DNA of 64,000 nucleotides from Hyphomicrobiales bacterium (GCA_009377755.1 WHTM01000005.1:1-64000), one strand, 5' to 3'. Positions 43,098 through 52,606 are shown, counted from the stretch's first letter. The notes: generated by a model not told the origin, from the letters alone. Made by a program: numbers and translations.

Positions 43098-44168
43098 TCA
43101 CCCCACCCGCTCGGGCATCCTGCTGAACGCCGGCATCACCTCGCGCGCGAACAGCCGCATCGAGCTTCGCGCCTCCTCGTAGGGAATTGTGCCGAAATTG
43201 ACCTGCAGCGAGGCGTGCTCGAATTCGCCGTAGAACGCGATCACTCTCTCGACGATCGCCTTGATTTCGTCGGGGGTGCCGATCCAGGCGCTGCCAGTTT
43301 CGATCTGGCTCTCCAGCGACATGCCCTTGAGCTTCGACACCAGTTGATCGTAGCCCTTGTAGTCTTTGGACGACGTTCCCATCGTCCAGTCCTGGCTCGC
43401 TTCGAAGATCAGCCGGAAATAGTCGTCGAGCGACTTGCGTGGGATTTCGCGCGCGAACTTCGCATCTTCGTGGCAGAACATGTGGAAGGCGACCATGATC
43501 TCGCCCTCGCCGGGATGTCCGGCCTCGCGCCAAGCATCGCGGTAGACCTTGATGTTGTCGCGCAGCTTGAGGCCGAGCGGGATCGCCATCAGCGAGTAGC
43601 CGAGACGGCCCGCATAGGCGAAAGTCTCCGGTGTCGTGGTTGCCGCGATGTAGAACTTCGGCCGCGGCTTCTGCGTCGGACGCGGCAGCGAGGTCGTATC
43701 CTCGAAGCTGTGGAAGCGGCCGCGGTGCGTCGCGTTCTCTTCCCGCAGCAACAGGTCGATCTGCTCGACGCCCTCCTCGAACCGCGCGTAGGATTCGTCC
43801 GGCGAAATGCCGAAGCGCCGGAACTCGTGCGGCAGGAAGGCGCGGGCGAAGCCGACGTCGATGCGGCCGTTGGAGATGGCGTCGATCATCCCGATCTCGC
43901 CGGCGAGCTTCAACGGATGATTGAACACCGGCAGGACCGCACCGGTGAGCAGTCGCATCGTCGTTGTGCGCTGCGAAAGCGCCGACAGGAATAGGATCGG
44001 GTTGGGGCTGTAACCGCCGTAGGGATGAAAATAGTGCTCGACGATGCGGGTATGGGTGAAGCCCAGCTTCTCCGCCTCGTCGCCGATCGCCAGCGACTCG
44101 CGGAAATATTGGGCCGCTGGCGTCTCGTCGGGGTAGACCGCGGGAAAGAACTGCACGCCGAACTGCAT
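43098..44168 (-). CDS. LLM-class flavin-dependent oxidoreductase (luciferase-like monooxygenase)
   Basis: A 356-aa protein from ATG 44168, with GGAGAGAGG 6 nt upstream. MQFGVQFFPAVYPDETPAAQ opens a TIM-barrel of the bacterial luciferase family. RIVEHYFHPYGGYSPNPILF near residue 41, LAGEIGMIDAISNGRIDVGF near 87 and KFYIAATTTPETFAYAGRLG near 170 are typical. It uses reduced FMN supplied by a separate reductase. The substrate is unknown; the divergent FAH and nearby hydantoinase genes suggest a catabolic cluster. Confidence 0.88.
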   Translation of the reverse strand: MQFGVQFFPAVYPDETPAAQYFRESLAIGDEAEKLGFTHTRIVEHYFHPYGGYSPNPILFLSALSQRTTTMRLLTGAVLPVFNHPLKLAGEIGMIDAISNGRIDVGFARAFLPHEFRRFGISPDESYARFEEGVEQIDLLLREENATHRGRFHSFEDTTSLPRPTQKPRPKFYIAATTTPETFAYAGRLGYSLMAIPLGLKLRDNIKVYRDAWREAGHPGEGEIMVAFHMFCHEDAKFAREIPRKSLDDYFRLIFEASQDWTMGTSSKDYKGYDQLVSKLKGMSLESQIETGSAWIGTPDEIKAIVERVIAFYGEFEHASLQVNFGTIPYEEARSSMRLFAREVMPAFSRMPERVG

Positions 44169-44331
44169 TGACCTCTCTCCGACGCCTCCTGAATCTGCCC
44201 CCAACGGCCCTGATCCCTGGCAACTTTGTTCGCGGCTGTCAAATTCCGCGGTCGCGTCAATGGCCCAGAAGAGCACTGGACGCGCCGCGACCGCCGGGCC
44301 ATCTTGACGCGTCCAACATGAGAGTCCGTCC

Positions 44332-45183
44332 ATGAGAATCTGCTGGTTCAACGACAACCGCCTTGGTCTGGTCCGCGATGGCCGCGTGCTCGATGTCAGC
44401 GCGGCGCTCTCCGCGCTGCCGGCGCCGACCTATCCGGCGCCCAAGGGCGACCCCGTCATCACCCATCTCGCCCGGCTCAAGCCGGCGATCGAGTCGGCTG
44501 CGAACGGCGCCAAGTCGCATGCGATCAACGAGGTGAAATTCCTCAGTCCGGTGCAGAGCCCGACCAAGGTCATCGGCACGCCGACCAACTACGCCGCGCA
44601 TGTGGCGGAGGCGAAGGAGCAGGTCGCCGACTTCAAATCGCGCTACACCGGCAGCATCGAGGAGCAGGGCCTGTTCCTCAAGGCCAACAGCTCGCTGATC
44701 GGCCCGGGCGAGGGCGTGACGGTCCGCTTCCCGGATCGGCGCACCGACCACGAGATGGAGCTCGGCATCGTCATCGGCCGCAAGGTGTCGAACATTTCGG
44801 AGGCCGACGCGCTCGGCTGCATCGCCGGCTACGCGCTCGCCCTCGATATGGTCACGCGCGGCACCGAAGACCGCAGCTTCCGCAAGTCGATCGACACCTA
44901 CTCGGTGCTCGGTCCATGGATGACCACGGCGGACGAGATCAAGGATCCGCAGAACCTGGCGTTCAGCCTGGCGGTGAACGGCGAGATCAAGCAGAAGTCG
45001 AACACCGGCATGATGCTCATGGGCATCGCGCGCCAGATCGCCTGGGGGTCGACGTTCTATACCCTATGGCCCGGCGACATCATTATGACCGGCACCTGCG
45101 AGGGCGTGAGCCGCGTCAAGCCCGGCGACACGATGCATTGCGTGATCGAAGGCATCGGCGAAATGGACGTCGCGGTCCGCTGA
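44332..45183 (+). CDS. Fumarylacetoacetate hydrolase-family protein
   Basis: A 283-aa protein. VIGTPTNYAAHVAEAKEQ near residue 80 is the FAH opening motif. DRRTDHEMELGIVIGRKVSN near 140 contains the metal-binding Glu pair, and LALDMVTRGTEDRSFRKSID near 165 the Asp and Lys. GDIIMTGTCEGVSRVKPGD near 248 is the C-terminal loop. Members act as acylpyruvases, decarboxylases or hydratases of C-C bonds. It is divergent from the LLM oxidoreductase and convergent with the dehydrogenase. Confidence 0.9.
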   Translation: MRICWFNDNRLGLVRDGRVLDVSAALSALPAPTYPAPKGDPVITHLARLKPAIESAANGAKSHAINEVKFLSPVQSPTKVIGTPTNYAAHVAEAKEQVADFKSRYTGSIEEQGLFLKANSSLIGPGEGVTVRFPDRRTDHEMELGIVIGRKVSNISEADALGCIAGYALALDMVTRGTEDRSFRKSIDTYSVLGPWMTTADEIKDPQNLAFSLAVNGEIKQKSNTGMMLMGIARQIAWGSTFYTLWPGDIIMTGTCEGVSRVKPGDTMHCVIEGIGEMDVAVR

Positions 45184-45204
45184 GGCAGCCGTGGAGGCGC
45201 AAGA

Positions 45205-46038
45205 TTACGGCAACAGCGCTTTCATGCGCTCCTGGTTGACCGACTTCATCAGTTGATCGACCAGCGCCGCCAAGGGGACCGGCACCTTCGCGGCCTGCGC
45301 CAGGTCGAGCGCGACATCCATATCCTTCTCGGCCCACTTGCCGGTGCTCCTGCCCCAGCGCGACAGCGACCAATTAGCGCCGCTGCCCTGGCCCAGTGCT
45401 TCGATCATGCGCGGCACGTCGCAGCCAAGCTGCTTCGCGAGCGTCAGCGCCTCCATGTTGGCCGACATGCAGGCCCACAGCAGCATGTTGTTGAGCGTCT
45501 TGGCGATCTGCCCAGAGCCGACGTCGCCGACATGAAGCACCTGCCGGCCGAAGGCCGACAACGCCGGCCGCGCGCACTCGACGAATGCACCCTCCCCGCC
45601 GACGTAGACCGTCAGCCTGCCCTCGTCGGCCGCCTGCTGGCCGAGCACGACCGGCGTATCGAGCACGCCGATATTCCTCACGGCCGCCAGTGCGGCGAGC
45701 CGCCGGCAGGTCTCTGGCGCAACCGAGCTGGCGATGCAGATCACCGCGCCGGCGACGAGCGCGTCGAGCATGCCGGACTGCACGATCACGTCGTTGACCT
45801 GGGCATCGGTCGCCACCATGACGATCACCACCTCGGCATGAGCGCCGACCTCGGCCGCCGAACCGCACAGCGTGATGCCGAGGTTGTGCGCCCGCTGCAT
45901 CGGCTCCGGCGCGATGTCGAAGCCGGCGACATCAAGGCCCTTGCCGGCCATGTGCCGCGCCATCTCCAGGCCCATGGCGCCGAGGCCAATCATGCCGGTG
46001 CGAGTGATGATGTCAGCCGATTGTTGCCTGTCGCTCAT
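45205..46038 (-). CDS. NAD(P)-dependent oxidoreductase (3-hydroxyisobutyrate dehydrogenase family)
   Basis: A 277-aa beta-hydroxyacid dehydrogenase. GMIGLGAMGLEMARHMAGKG near residue 15 is the nucleotide-binding loop, and FDIAPEPMQRA follows. TPVVLGQQAADEGRLTVYVG near 127 stands at the substrate loop (usually GG...G). GSGQIAKTLNNMLLWACMSA near 173 contains the catalytic Lys. ATG 46038 overlaps the hyuB stop. Substrate unknown. Confidence 0.9.
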   Translation of the reverse strand: MSDRQQSADIITRTGMIGLGAMGLEMARHMAGKGLDVAGFDIAPEPMQRAHNLGITLCGSAAEVGAHAEVVIVMVATDAQVNDVIVQSGMLDALVAGAVICIASSVAPETCRRLAALAAVRNIGVLDTPVVLGQQAADEGRLTVYVGGEGAFVECARPALSAFGRQVLHVGDVGSGQIAKTLNNMLLWACMSANMEALTLAKQLGCDVPRMIEALGQGSGANWSLSRWGRSTGKWAEKDMDVALDLAQAAKVPVPLAALVDQLMKSVNQERMKALLP

Positions 46039-47759
46039 GCTCTTGCCCGCCGGTTCGCAGTCGCCGCTTCGTCCACGCGCCATTCGCCCTCGACGTTCCG
46101 CAGCACCACGCCATAAGTTTCCTCCGCCGCCTCTGCCGTCACATATCCCTCGATCACGTCGTGGCACACCCGTGCCGGATCGCGCGCAAGCGCATCGCCG
46201 AAGCCGCCGCCGCCCGGCGTGTCGAGCTGAAAGACATCGCCCGCCTTGAGCGGATAGTCGGCATAGCGGGTCGGCAGGCGCTTCGCCTCCTTATTGGGAT
46301 TGACCACCAGCGCACCCTTGCCGCCTGGCCCGCCGCCGACGGTGCCGCTCGGCGCAATGACGTGGCGCATGGAGCGGATCGAGAACCGCGCATCCTCGAG
46401 ATTGAGATACTCGCGGCGCATGCCCAAGCCGCCGCGGAAGCGGCCCGCCCCGCCGGAGTCCGGGATCAGCTCGTAGCGGACGAGCCGCGTCGGGAACTCG
46501 CTCTCGATGATCTCCACTGGCGCGATCTTGGCATTGCTCTGGTTCACGGTGATCGCCGACACGCCGTCCTTCATCGAGCGGGCGCCAGAACCGCCGGCCA
46601 GGATCTCGTACTGCACGTAGCCCTTGCCAGTGTAAGTGTTGCGGCCACCGATGATGATCGAACGGCTGCCGCTGCCGTCGGCACAGACCTTGCCGGGCGC
46701 CGCGTCCGCAAGCGCGGCGCCGATCGCCTCCACCACCGAGTGCACCGTCGGATTGTAGGTGTTGACCGGCGCCGGGAAGCGCGGATTGAGCACGCTGCCG
46801 TCCCGGGCCGTGACGCTGAACGCACGCAACAACCCGCTGCTGACATAGAGGCGCGGGTCGATCAGCGACATCAGCGTATAGGCGCAGGCCGCCTGTACCA
46901 GCGGCGGGCGGATATTCGCCGGCCCCTTAGTCTGGTCGGCGGAGCCGGAGAAGTCGAAATGGATGTGGTCGCCCTTCTTCTCGATCACGACGTGAACGCG
47001 AACCGGTTTTCCGAGATCGATTCCGTCGTCGTCGACGAAGCGTTCGGCCTCGAAGCGGCCGTCCGCCCATTCGGCGACGCCGGCGCGCAGCTTGGCTTCC
47101 GACAATTCGAACAGCCGTTCCCAGGCAGCAAGAATGCGTTCTCGCCCGAACTTTCGCGTCAGTTCATTAAGACGTTTCTCGCCGAGACGATCGGCGCCGA
47201 GTTGCCCCCGAATGTCGCCAAGCACCAGCTCGGGGGTGCGGCTGTTGGCGGCGATGATGCGCTCGATGTCGCGGTTTGGCTCGCCCCTGCGCTGGTAGCG
47301 TACCGCGGGCAGATGCAAGCCCTCGTTGAACGTCTCGCGCGCCTGGCCCGAGCAGCTTCCCGGCACCGGCCCGCCGATGTCGCTCTTGTGGGCGATCGAG
47401 CCGCAGAAGCCGAACAGCTCGCCCTGAAAGAACACCGGCGTGATCACGCAGATGTCCGGCGCATGCGGGCTGCCGCCCTCGTAGGTGTGGTTGATCACGA
47501 AGGCGTCGCCCTCGGCGATGTCGCTCTGGAATTCCCGCAACACCGCGCCGCAGCACGCCGGAAAGGCGCCGATATGCAGCGGCAGCACCACGTGCTGCGC
47601 GACGATCTCGCCTTCGGCGTTCATCAGCGCGCAGGAGGCATCCTGCGACTCGCGCACGATGGTGGAGAAGCCGGTGCGGAATAACGAATTCTGCATTTCC
47701 TGCACAATGCCGGAGAGGCTCGACTTCACCACTTCCAGGTCGACGGCGTCGATGTACAT
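46035..47759 (-). CDS. Hydantoinase B/oxoprolinase-family protein
   Basis: A 574-aa HyuB-type subunit. I place the start at ATG 47759 (MYIDAVDLEVVKSSL), with GGAG 5 nt upstream; ATG 47774 is also possible. FVINHTYEGGSPHAPDICVI near 87 and HKSDIGGPVPGSCSGQARET near 122 are family signatures, as is PVNTYNPTVHSVVEAIGAAL near 328. GGGPGGKGALVVNP near 470 and TPGGGGFGDALARDPARV near 515 close it. It pairs with HyuA upstream for ATP-dependent ring opening of a hydantoin- or oxoproline-like compound. The native substrate is unknown. Confidence 0.93.
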   Translation of the reverse strand: MYIDAVDLEVVKSSLSGIVQEMQNSLFRTGFSTIVRESQDASCALMNAEGEIVAQHVVLPLHIGAFPACCGAVLREFQSDIAEGDAFVINHTYEGGSPHAPDICVITPVFFQGELFGFCGSIAHKSDIGGPVPGSCSGQARETFNEGLHLPAVRYQRRGEPNRDIERIIAANSRTPELVLGDIRGQLGADRLGEKRLNELTRKFGRERILAAWERLFELSEAKLRAGVAEWADGRFEAERFVDDDGIDLGKPVRVHVVIEKKGDHIHFDFSGSADQTKGPANIRPPLVQAACAYTLMSLIDPRLYVSSGLLRAFSVTARDGSVLNPRFPAPVNTYNPTVHSVVEAIGAALADAAPGKVCADGSGSRSIIIGGRNTYTGKGYVQYEILAGGSGARSMKDGVSAITVNQSNAKIAPVEIIESEFPTRLVRYELIPDSGGAGRFRGGLGMRREYLNLEDARFSIRSMRHVIAPSGTVGGGPGGKGALVVNPNKEAKRLPTRYADYPLKAGDVFQLDTPGGGGFGDALARDPARVCHDVIEGYVTAEAAEETYGVVLRNVEGEWRVDEAATANRRARA

Positions 47760-47784
47760 GTTTGCTCCAACCATCCTCTCTGGC

Positions 47785-47880
47785 GTCGTCCCCGCGAAAG
47801 CGGGGACCCAGTATTCCGAGACGCCTGCATTCTACCGTTAGCTCGCGGCGTACTGGATGCCGGCCTTCGCGGGCATAACA
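47785..47880. repeat. Interspersed palindromic repeat (GTCGTCCCCGCGAAAGCGGGG type)
   Basis: A CCCCGCGAAAGCGGGG hairpin is followed by ACCCAGTATTC, a central segment, GTACTGGAT and CCTTCGCGGGCATAAC. It is a half-decayed long hairpin lying between hyuA and hyuB, which would otherwise be adjacent. Confidence 0.8.
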
Positions 47881-47883
47881 ACT

Positions 47884-49947
47884 CTAGCTCCCCATCCTCA
47901 CGATCAGATTCTTATACGCGTCCACCCGCGCCGCCTGGCCCGGACACAGCACCGTCGTGCAGTCGTACTGATCGAGAATCGCCGGTCCTGGCACCGTCGT
48001 TCCGACATCGATGTGCTCGCGCTGATAGACGGGACAGTCCATCTCCACACTGTCGAACCGCACGCTGCGGGTCTCGCGCCGTGCCGCCTCCAGCATCGCG
48101 CCGGTCCGCGTAAATCGCGGCATTTCTACCGCCGGCACCAGGCCAATCCCGCGCACCCGGTAGGACACGACCTCCACGGGTTCCTCCGGCGCCATGTGAC
48201 CGAACATCGCCCGGTGCTGCGCGTCGAACCGGTGCCGCAACTCCACCAGATCGGCCACACCGAACGGCGCATCGGCGCAGGACAGCGTCATCTCGTAGCC
48301 CTGCCCGGCGTAGCGCATGTCCAGCGCGCGCTGCACGCTGATGCGATCCGCTGCGAACCCGTCGTCGTGCAGCTCGTCCCGCGCAAGTGCCACCAGCCGA
48401 TCAAACATTGCGTTCACGGCCGCCGGATCGAGCCCACGCAACTGCGTCATGCGCGACTGCACGTAGTCGTGCTTGACGTCCGACATCAGCAACCCGATCG
48501 CCGAATAGACACCGGGGTAGAGGGGCACGATGATCCCAGCCATGCCGAGATCGCGGGCGATGCGGCCGGCGTGCAGCGGCCCTGCGCCGCCGAAGGCGAG
48601 CAGATGAAAGTCGCGCAGGTCGTGCCCGCACATGGTGGAGATCGCCTTGATGGCCTCTTCCATCTTCACGTCGATGATGCGGATGACGCCCTCGGCTGCC
48701 GCCGTCGTATCGATTCCGAGCGGCTGCGCGATGCGTTCGTCGATCGCCTGCCGCGCCTTGCCGGCGTCGAGCCGCATGGTGCCGCCGAGGAAATTGTCGG
48801 CGCTGAGCAGCCCGAGCACGAGATTGCAGTCGGTTATGGTCGGCTCAGTGCCACCACGGCCATAGCAGGCCGGGCCCGGAACGGCGCCGGCCGAATGCGG
48901 CCCGACCTCGAGCGCGCCGAAGCGATCGACCTTCGCGATGGTCCCGCCGCCGGCGCTCACGGTGTTGATGTCCATCATCGGCACGGCCAGGTCGCGGCCC
49001 TCGATCTTGCCGCGACTCGCCATGCCCGGCTCGCCGTCCTTGATCAGCGCCACGTCGCACGAGGTGCCGCCCATGTCGAAGGTAATGATGTTGGCAACGC
49101 CCGTCATGCGGCACGCATAGGCGCCGGCCGTGACGCCGCCCGCCGGGCCCGACAACACCGTGGTTACCGCTCTGCGCGCGGCGGCATCGAAGGTGGACAT
49201 GCCGCCGTTTGACTGCATGATATATTTCTGCCGCGTCGTCACGCTGGCTTGTGAAAGGCGGCGGTCGAGCTGGGCGATGTAGCGCGCCAGGATCGGCTGC
49301 AGGTAGGCGTTGATGACCGTGGTGCTTAGCCGGTAGTACTCGCGGATCTGCGGCAGCACCTCCGAGGAGAGCGAGATGCTCACCTCCGGCGCCACCTCCG
49401 CGACGATCTCGCGCAAACGCGCTTCGTGCGCGGGATGCAGGAACGAGAACAGCAAGCACACGGCGAGCGACTCGATGCCGCGGCTACGCAGCGTGAGCAC
49501 TGTCTGGCGCAACGCATTCTCGTCGAGCGGCTTGAGCACGGTGCCGCTGAAGTCGACTCGCTCCGCGACCTCGCCAGTGAGGCTCGCGGACACCAGCATC
49601 GCCGGCTTGTCGTACAGCACGTCGAAAATCGCTGGACCGTAGGGGCGCGCCTGCTCGGCCACCTCGTAGACGCCGCGGAAGCCTTCCGTGACCAGGAGAC
49701 CGGTCTTTACCCCATTGCCTTCCAGCAGGGCATTGGTGCCGACCGTGGTTCCGTGGCAGAAGAAGCCGATATCGGCCGCCCGCACGCCCTGCGCTACCAG
49801 CGCCTCGATGCCTTGTAGGATCGCGCGCGAGGGATCGTCGGGTGTCGAGGCCACCTTGGTGATCGAGACGAGCCCTGTGTCCTCGTCGAGATAGACGAAA
49901 TCGGAAAATGTCCCCCCGGTATCGACCGTGATGCGGTAGCGGCTCAT
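47884..49947 (-). CDS. Hydantoinase A/oxoprolinase-family protein
   Basis: A 687-aa HyuA-type ATPase subunit from ATG 49947 (MSRYRITVDTGGTFSDFVYL). The frame is open further upstream through a repeat but without support. VDTGGTFSD (actin-like phosphate loop), HGTTVGTNALLEGNGVKTGL near 64, SNGGMSTFDAAARRAVTTVL near 240 and ITFDMGGTSCDVALIKDGEP near 285 are the ASKHA landmarks. HLLAFGGAGPLHAGRIARDL near 447 follows. It works with HyuB; the 124-nt gap between them is a repeat. Confidence 0.93.
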   Translation of the reverse strand: MSRYRITVDTGGTFSDFVYLDEDTGLVSITKVASTPDDPSRAILQGIEALVAQGVRAADIGFFCHGTTVGTNALLEGNGVKTGLLVTEGFRGVYEVAEQARPYGPAIFDVLYDKPAMLVSASLTGEVAERVDFSGTVLKPLDENALRQTVLTLRSRGIESLAVCLLFSFLHPAHEARLREIVAEVAPEVSISLSSEVLPQIREYYRLSTTVINAYLQPILARYIAQLDRRLSQASVTTRQKYIMQSNGGMSTFDAAARRAVTTVLSGPAGGVTAGAYACRMTGVANIITFDMGGTSCDVALIKDGEPGMASRGKIEGRDLAVPMMDINTVSAGGGTIAKVDRFGALEVGPHSAGAVPGPACYGRGGTEPTITDCNLVLGLLSADNFLGGTMRLDAGKARQAIDERIAQPLGIDTTAAAEGVIRIIDVKMEEAIKAISTMCGHDLRDFHLLAFGGAGPLHAGRIARDLGMAGIIVPLYPGVYSAIGLLMSDVKHDYVQSRMTQLRGLDPAAVNAMFDRLVALARDELHDDGFAADRISVQRALDMRYAGQGYEMTLSCADAPFGVADLVELRHRFDAQHRAMFGHMAPEEPVEVVSYRVRGIGLVPAVEMPRFTRTGAMLEAARRETRSVRFDSVEMDCPVYQREHIDVGTTVPGPAILDQYDCTTVLCPGQAARVDAYKNLIVRMGS

Positions 49948-49970
49948 TTCGTCTTCCTGGTCTCTCAGCT

Positions 49971-50089
49971 GTCGTCCCGGACACGCCGAAGGCGTGATCC
50001 GGGACCCATGTATCCCGGCGTTCATGATCGATCGCAGGCGCAGGGATACATGGGTCCCGGCTCTCGCTTCGCTCGGCCGGGATGACAGC
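49971..50089. repeat. Interspersed palindromic repeat (GTCGTCCCGG...CCGGGATGAC type)
   Basis: Arms CTGTCGTCCCGG and CCGGGATGACAG bound it. Inside, GGGACCCATGTATCCC and GGGATACATGGGTCCC are perfect inverted copies around ~28 nt. Same plan as 24405-24541 and 26292-26420. It separates ureG from hyuA and could end the ureEFG transcript. Confidence 0.9.
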
Positions 50090-50095
50090 CGTAAG

Positions 50096-50713
50096 CTACC
50101 GGCCCAATCCGCCCTTGTCTTGGATGAATCTCGCAATCGTGTCCACGCCGTCGCCGGCGCGCAGATTGGTGAACACGAACGGACGCAAGCCGCGCATGCG
50201 CTTGGCGTCGCGCTCCATCACCTCGAGCGAGGCGCCGATATACGGGGCAAGGTCGACCTTGTTGATGACCAGGAGATCGGAACGGGTGATGCCGGGGCCG
50301 CCCTTGGAGGGAATCTTGTCCCCGGCCGCGACGTCGATGACATAGACGGTCAGGTCGGCAAGCTCGGGCGAGAACGTCGCCGCCAGATTGTCGCCGCCGG
50401 ACTCGATCAGGATCAGGTCGAGGCCTGGAAACTTTTCACGCATGTCGGCGACGGCGGCGAGGTTGATCGAGGCGTCTTCGCGGATCGCGGTGTGCGGGCA
50501 GCCGCCGGTCTCGACGCCGGCGATGCGCTCCGGCGCCAGCGCCCCCGAGCGCACCAAATATTCGGCATCCCACTTGGTGTAGATGTCGTTGGTGATGGCG
50601 GCGATCTCGTAGCGGTCGCGCAGCGCCTTGCACAGCGCATCCATCAGCGCCGTCTTGCCGGAGCCGACCGGGCCGCCGATGCCGACGCGCAACGGGCCGT
50701 GGGGATTTGCCAT
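50096..50713 (-). CDS. ureG: Urease accessory protein UreG (GTPase)
   Basis: Nickel-insertion GTPase, 205 aa. ATG 50713 has GGAG 6 nt upstream; a TTG at 50719 is possible. [20 protein letters not shown] near residue 8 is the P-loop. [20 protein letters not shown] near 64 has the CPH metal site, [20 protein letters not shown] near 96 has Walker B, and [16 protein letters not shown] near 143 has the NKVD guanine motif. Third gene of the separate ureE-F-G group. Confidence 0.97.
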   Translation of the reverse strand: MANPHGPLRVGIGGPVGSGKTALMDALCKALRDRYEIAAITNDIYTKWDAEYLVRSGALAPERIAGVETGGCPHTAIREDASINLAAVADMREKFPGLDLILIESGGDNLAATFSPELADLTVYVIDVAAGDKIPSKGGPGITRSDLLVINKVDLAPYIGASLEVMERDAKRMRGLRPFVFTNLRAGDGVDTIARFIQDKGGLGR

Positions 50714-50715
50714 AC

Positions 50716-51369
50716 TCAACTCCTGAACAATCGCGTGTACTGGGTCTCATGGCGCATGCCGGCGATATCGGCGCGGAAAGTCGCGCTGCCGATGGTGTCG
50801 AGCGCCGTCGCCGTCGCCCGCCGGGCGGTTTCGGCGATGACCGGCTCGATCGCCGCGAACACACGCTGGCCGTCCGTCTGGCCGAGCGGAATCAGCCGCA
50901 CGCCGGCCGAGAGGAGGTTCGCCGCCACCGCCTGCAGATAGGCCGGCAGAGCAAGCTCAAGCCCGATGCCGTGGCCGGCGCAGGCCGCTGCCACCGCCAC
51001 CGGATAGACGACCGGGCCGTCCCAGACGGCTGCCAATCGGTCGAGGGCATCGCAGGGCCACGCCGCACGCGTTGCCTCGACGAACGCGCGGCCTTGCGCC
51101 GTCGTCTCCAGATGACGCTCGCGCGACGGCACGAAGGCCGCAGCCAGCTCGGCGACGGCCGCCAGCGCGCGATCATCGGCGGCCGCGATGGCGCGATGGG
51201 CATGGACGAACAGCACCGCATCGCTGCCGCCGCTGCCGTGCGCCATCACGGCCACGAGCCATTGTTGCAACGACTGCGGGTCGTGCACGTCGCTGGCCTC
51301 GACGGCGTATTCCAGGCCACCGGAATACGAGAAGGCGCCGACCGGGTAGGCTGGCGACAACCAAGTCAT
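50716..51369 (-). CDS. ureF: Urease accessory protein UreF
   Basis: Part of the UreFDG chaperone; about 217 aa from ATG 51369. [20 protein letters not shown] is the conserved UreF opening. [20 protein letters not shown] near 60 and [20 protein letters not shown] near 145 are typical. Codons for ESAALYRL, which resemble the residues preceding this in other UreF proteins, lie just upstream in frame but have no start codon. Before them is a palindromic repeat. The native start appears to have been replaced, leaving initiation at the internal ATG without a visible ribosome-binding site. Confidence 0.88.
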   Translation of the reverse strand: MTWLSPAYPVGAFSYSGGLEYAVEASDVHDPQSLQQWLVAVMAHGSGGSDAVLFVHAHRAIAAADDRALAAVAELAAAFVPSRERHLETTAQGRAFVEATRAAWPCDALDRLAAVWDGPVVYPVAVAAACAGHGIGLELALPAYLQAVAANLLSAGVRLIPLGQTDGQRVFAAIEPVIAETARRATATALDTIGSATFRADIAGMRHETQYTRLFRS

Positions 51370-51404
51370 CAGGCGGTAAAGGGCGGCGGACTCGCCTTGA
51401 GCAG

Positions 51405-51541
51405 GGCCGGACCACCTCTCCCCGGAGGGGAGAGGGTTGGGGTGAGGGGGATCAAGACCCTCGACAGGGTAGTCCCCCCTCACTTGGCGCACTTTCGCGC
51501 GCCGACCTCTCCCTGATGGGGAGAGGTGACCCTCCGGCGAC
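51405..51541. repeat. GC-rich palindromic repeat between ureE and ureF
   Basis: Two hairpins, CCTCTCCCC-GG-AGGGGAGAGG and CCTCTCCCTGATGGGGAGAGG, flank a larger pair, GGGGTGAGGGGG with CCCCCCTCAC. Same family as 15150-15305 and 40263-40434. It occupies the 172-nt ureE-ureF gap and abuts the truncated ureF 5' end. Confidence 0.87.
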
Positions 51542-52048
51542 TTACGTGCCATGGCTATGATCGCCGTCATGGTGGTGATGCCCACGGCCATGCGCGTGGC
51601 CATGGGCATCACCATGCGGCCCATAGGCCCCCTGCTCCGGGTCGAACAGCGCCTCAATCTCGGTGACATGGGCTCCGAGACGCTTGAGCATTTCGGCCAG
51701 CACATGGTCGCGGCGGATGCGCAGCCGTTCGCCGGCGATCTGCACGTCGGTGTGGCGGTTGCCGAGATGCCAGGCGAGCCGGGCAAGATGATGCGGCGTC
51801 GCCGCTTCGATCTCCAGAAGCGGTTCAGGTCGCCCGACGACGCGAACAATCGCGCCGTCCTCCAGCACCAGCCCATCTCCGTCGTGCAACATGGCGGCAT
51901 GCGGCAGGTCCAGCATGAAATGCGTGCCGTTCTCTCCGGTCAGCACCACGCGGCGGCGTTGCCGCTCGTCGGCATCGAGCACGACGCGGTCCACAGCCTC
52001 GGCGGCATCCCAATCCCCGGCCCGCTTGATCTCGGAAGCACGCTGCAC
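51542..52048 (-). CDS. ureE: Urease accessory protein UreE (nickel chaperone)
   Basis: A 168-aa nickel-delivery protein from GTG 52048 ([15 protein letters not shown]). The N-terminal peptide-binding domain includes [17 protein letters not shown] near residue 33. The metal-binding domain has [20 protein letters not shown] near 88, containing the conserved GNRH. The C-terminal tail, [20 protein letters not shown] then DHSHGT, is strongly His-rich. It is divergent from the cupin gene, so ureEFG has its own promoter in the 69-nt gap. Confidence 0.95.
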   Translation of the reverse strand: MQRASEIKRAGDWDAAEAVDRVVLDADERQRRRVVLTGENGTHFMLDLPHAAMLHDGDGLVLEDGAIVRVVGRPEPLLEIEAATPHHLARLAWHLGNRHTDVQIAGERLRIRRDHVLAEMLKRLGAHVTEIEALFDPEQGAYGPHGDAHGHAHGRGHHHHDGDHSHGT

Positions 52049-52117
52049 GGATATTTACCCCGCTCTCGCCGCGATGGGCTATGCTCAGCCCACCAGAGAT
52101 AGCCCAGGGAGACGGCC

Positions 52118-52606
52118 ATGTCAGCGAGCGCCTCGGCCAAGGGCAAACTTTCAGGGCCGGGCGAAGGCACCACGTTTTCACGTGCCAACCAGTCCACGGT
52201 AAAGGTCGCCGCCGCGGATACCAACGGCACCTTCGAGGTGCTCGACGAGATCTGCAAGCCTGGTTTCCAGTCGCGCCTGCACCTGCACACCAGATCGTAC
52301 CAGACCTGCTACGTGATGGAGGGCAGCGGCGATTTTTTGGTAGGCGACAAGACGTTTCATGCCGATACCGGTTCCTGCGTGCATATTCCGCCGGGCGTCG
52401 CCCATCAGGTCAGCTCGAGGGACGGCATGCGCATGCTGATGGTCTACAGTCCGGCCGGGATCGGGGCGATGTTCGCCGCGATGTATGCGCTGACGCCCGA
52501 GCAGCTCAAGGATTCCGACCTGACACGCAACATCGCGGCCGAACACGATACCATCATCGTCGCGGATAGCGCAGGCGGAAGCGCGAGAGGTACGGTGTTG
52601 GGTTGA
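52118..52606 (+). CDS. Cupin-domain protein
   Basis: A 162-aa single-cupin protein with GGGAG 8 nt before ATG 52118. HLHTRSYQTCYVMEGSGDFL near residue 56 is cupin motif 1 (HxH...E), and GSCVHIPPGVAHQVSSRDGM near 87 is motif 2 with its His. A C-terminal helical part follows. A metal-binding enzyme or sensor is possible; the substrate is unknown. It lies between ureE and ureC on the opposite strand. Confidence 0.85.
   Translation: MSASASAKGKLSGPGEGTTFSRANQSTVKVAAADTNGTFEVLDEICKPGFQSRLHLHTRSYQTCYVMEGSGDFLVGDKTFHADTGSCVHIPPGVAHQVSSRDGMRMLMVYSPAGIGAMFAAMYALTPEQLKDSDLTRNIAAEHDTIIVADSAGGSARGTVLG

Noticed and set aside
42054-43994. A 646-codon open frame on the plus strand
   Set aside because: It runs through gpmI in another frame and antisense to the LLM oxidoreductase, is Arg/Ala-rich, and has no family features; it is a high-GC shadow.
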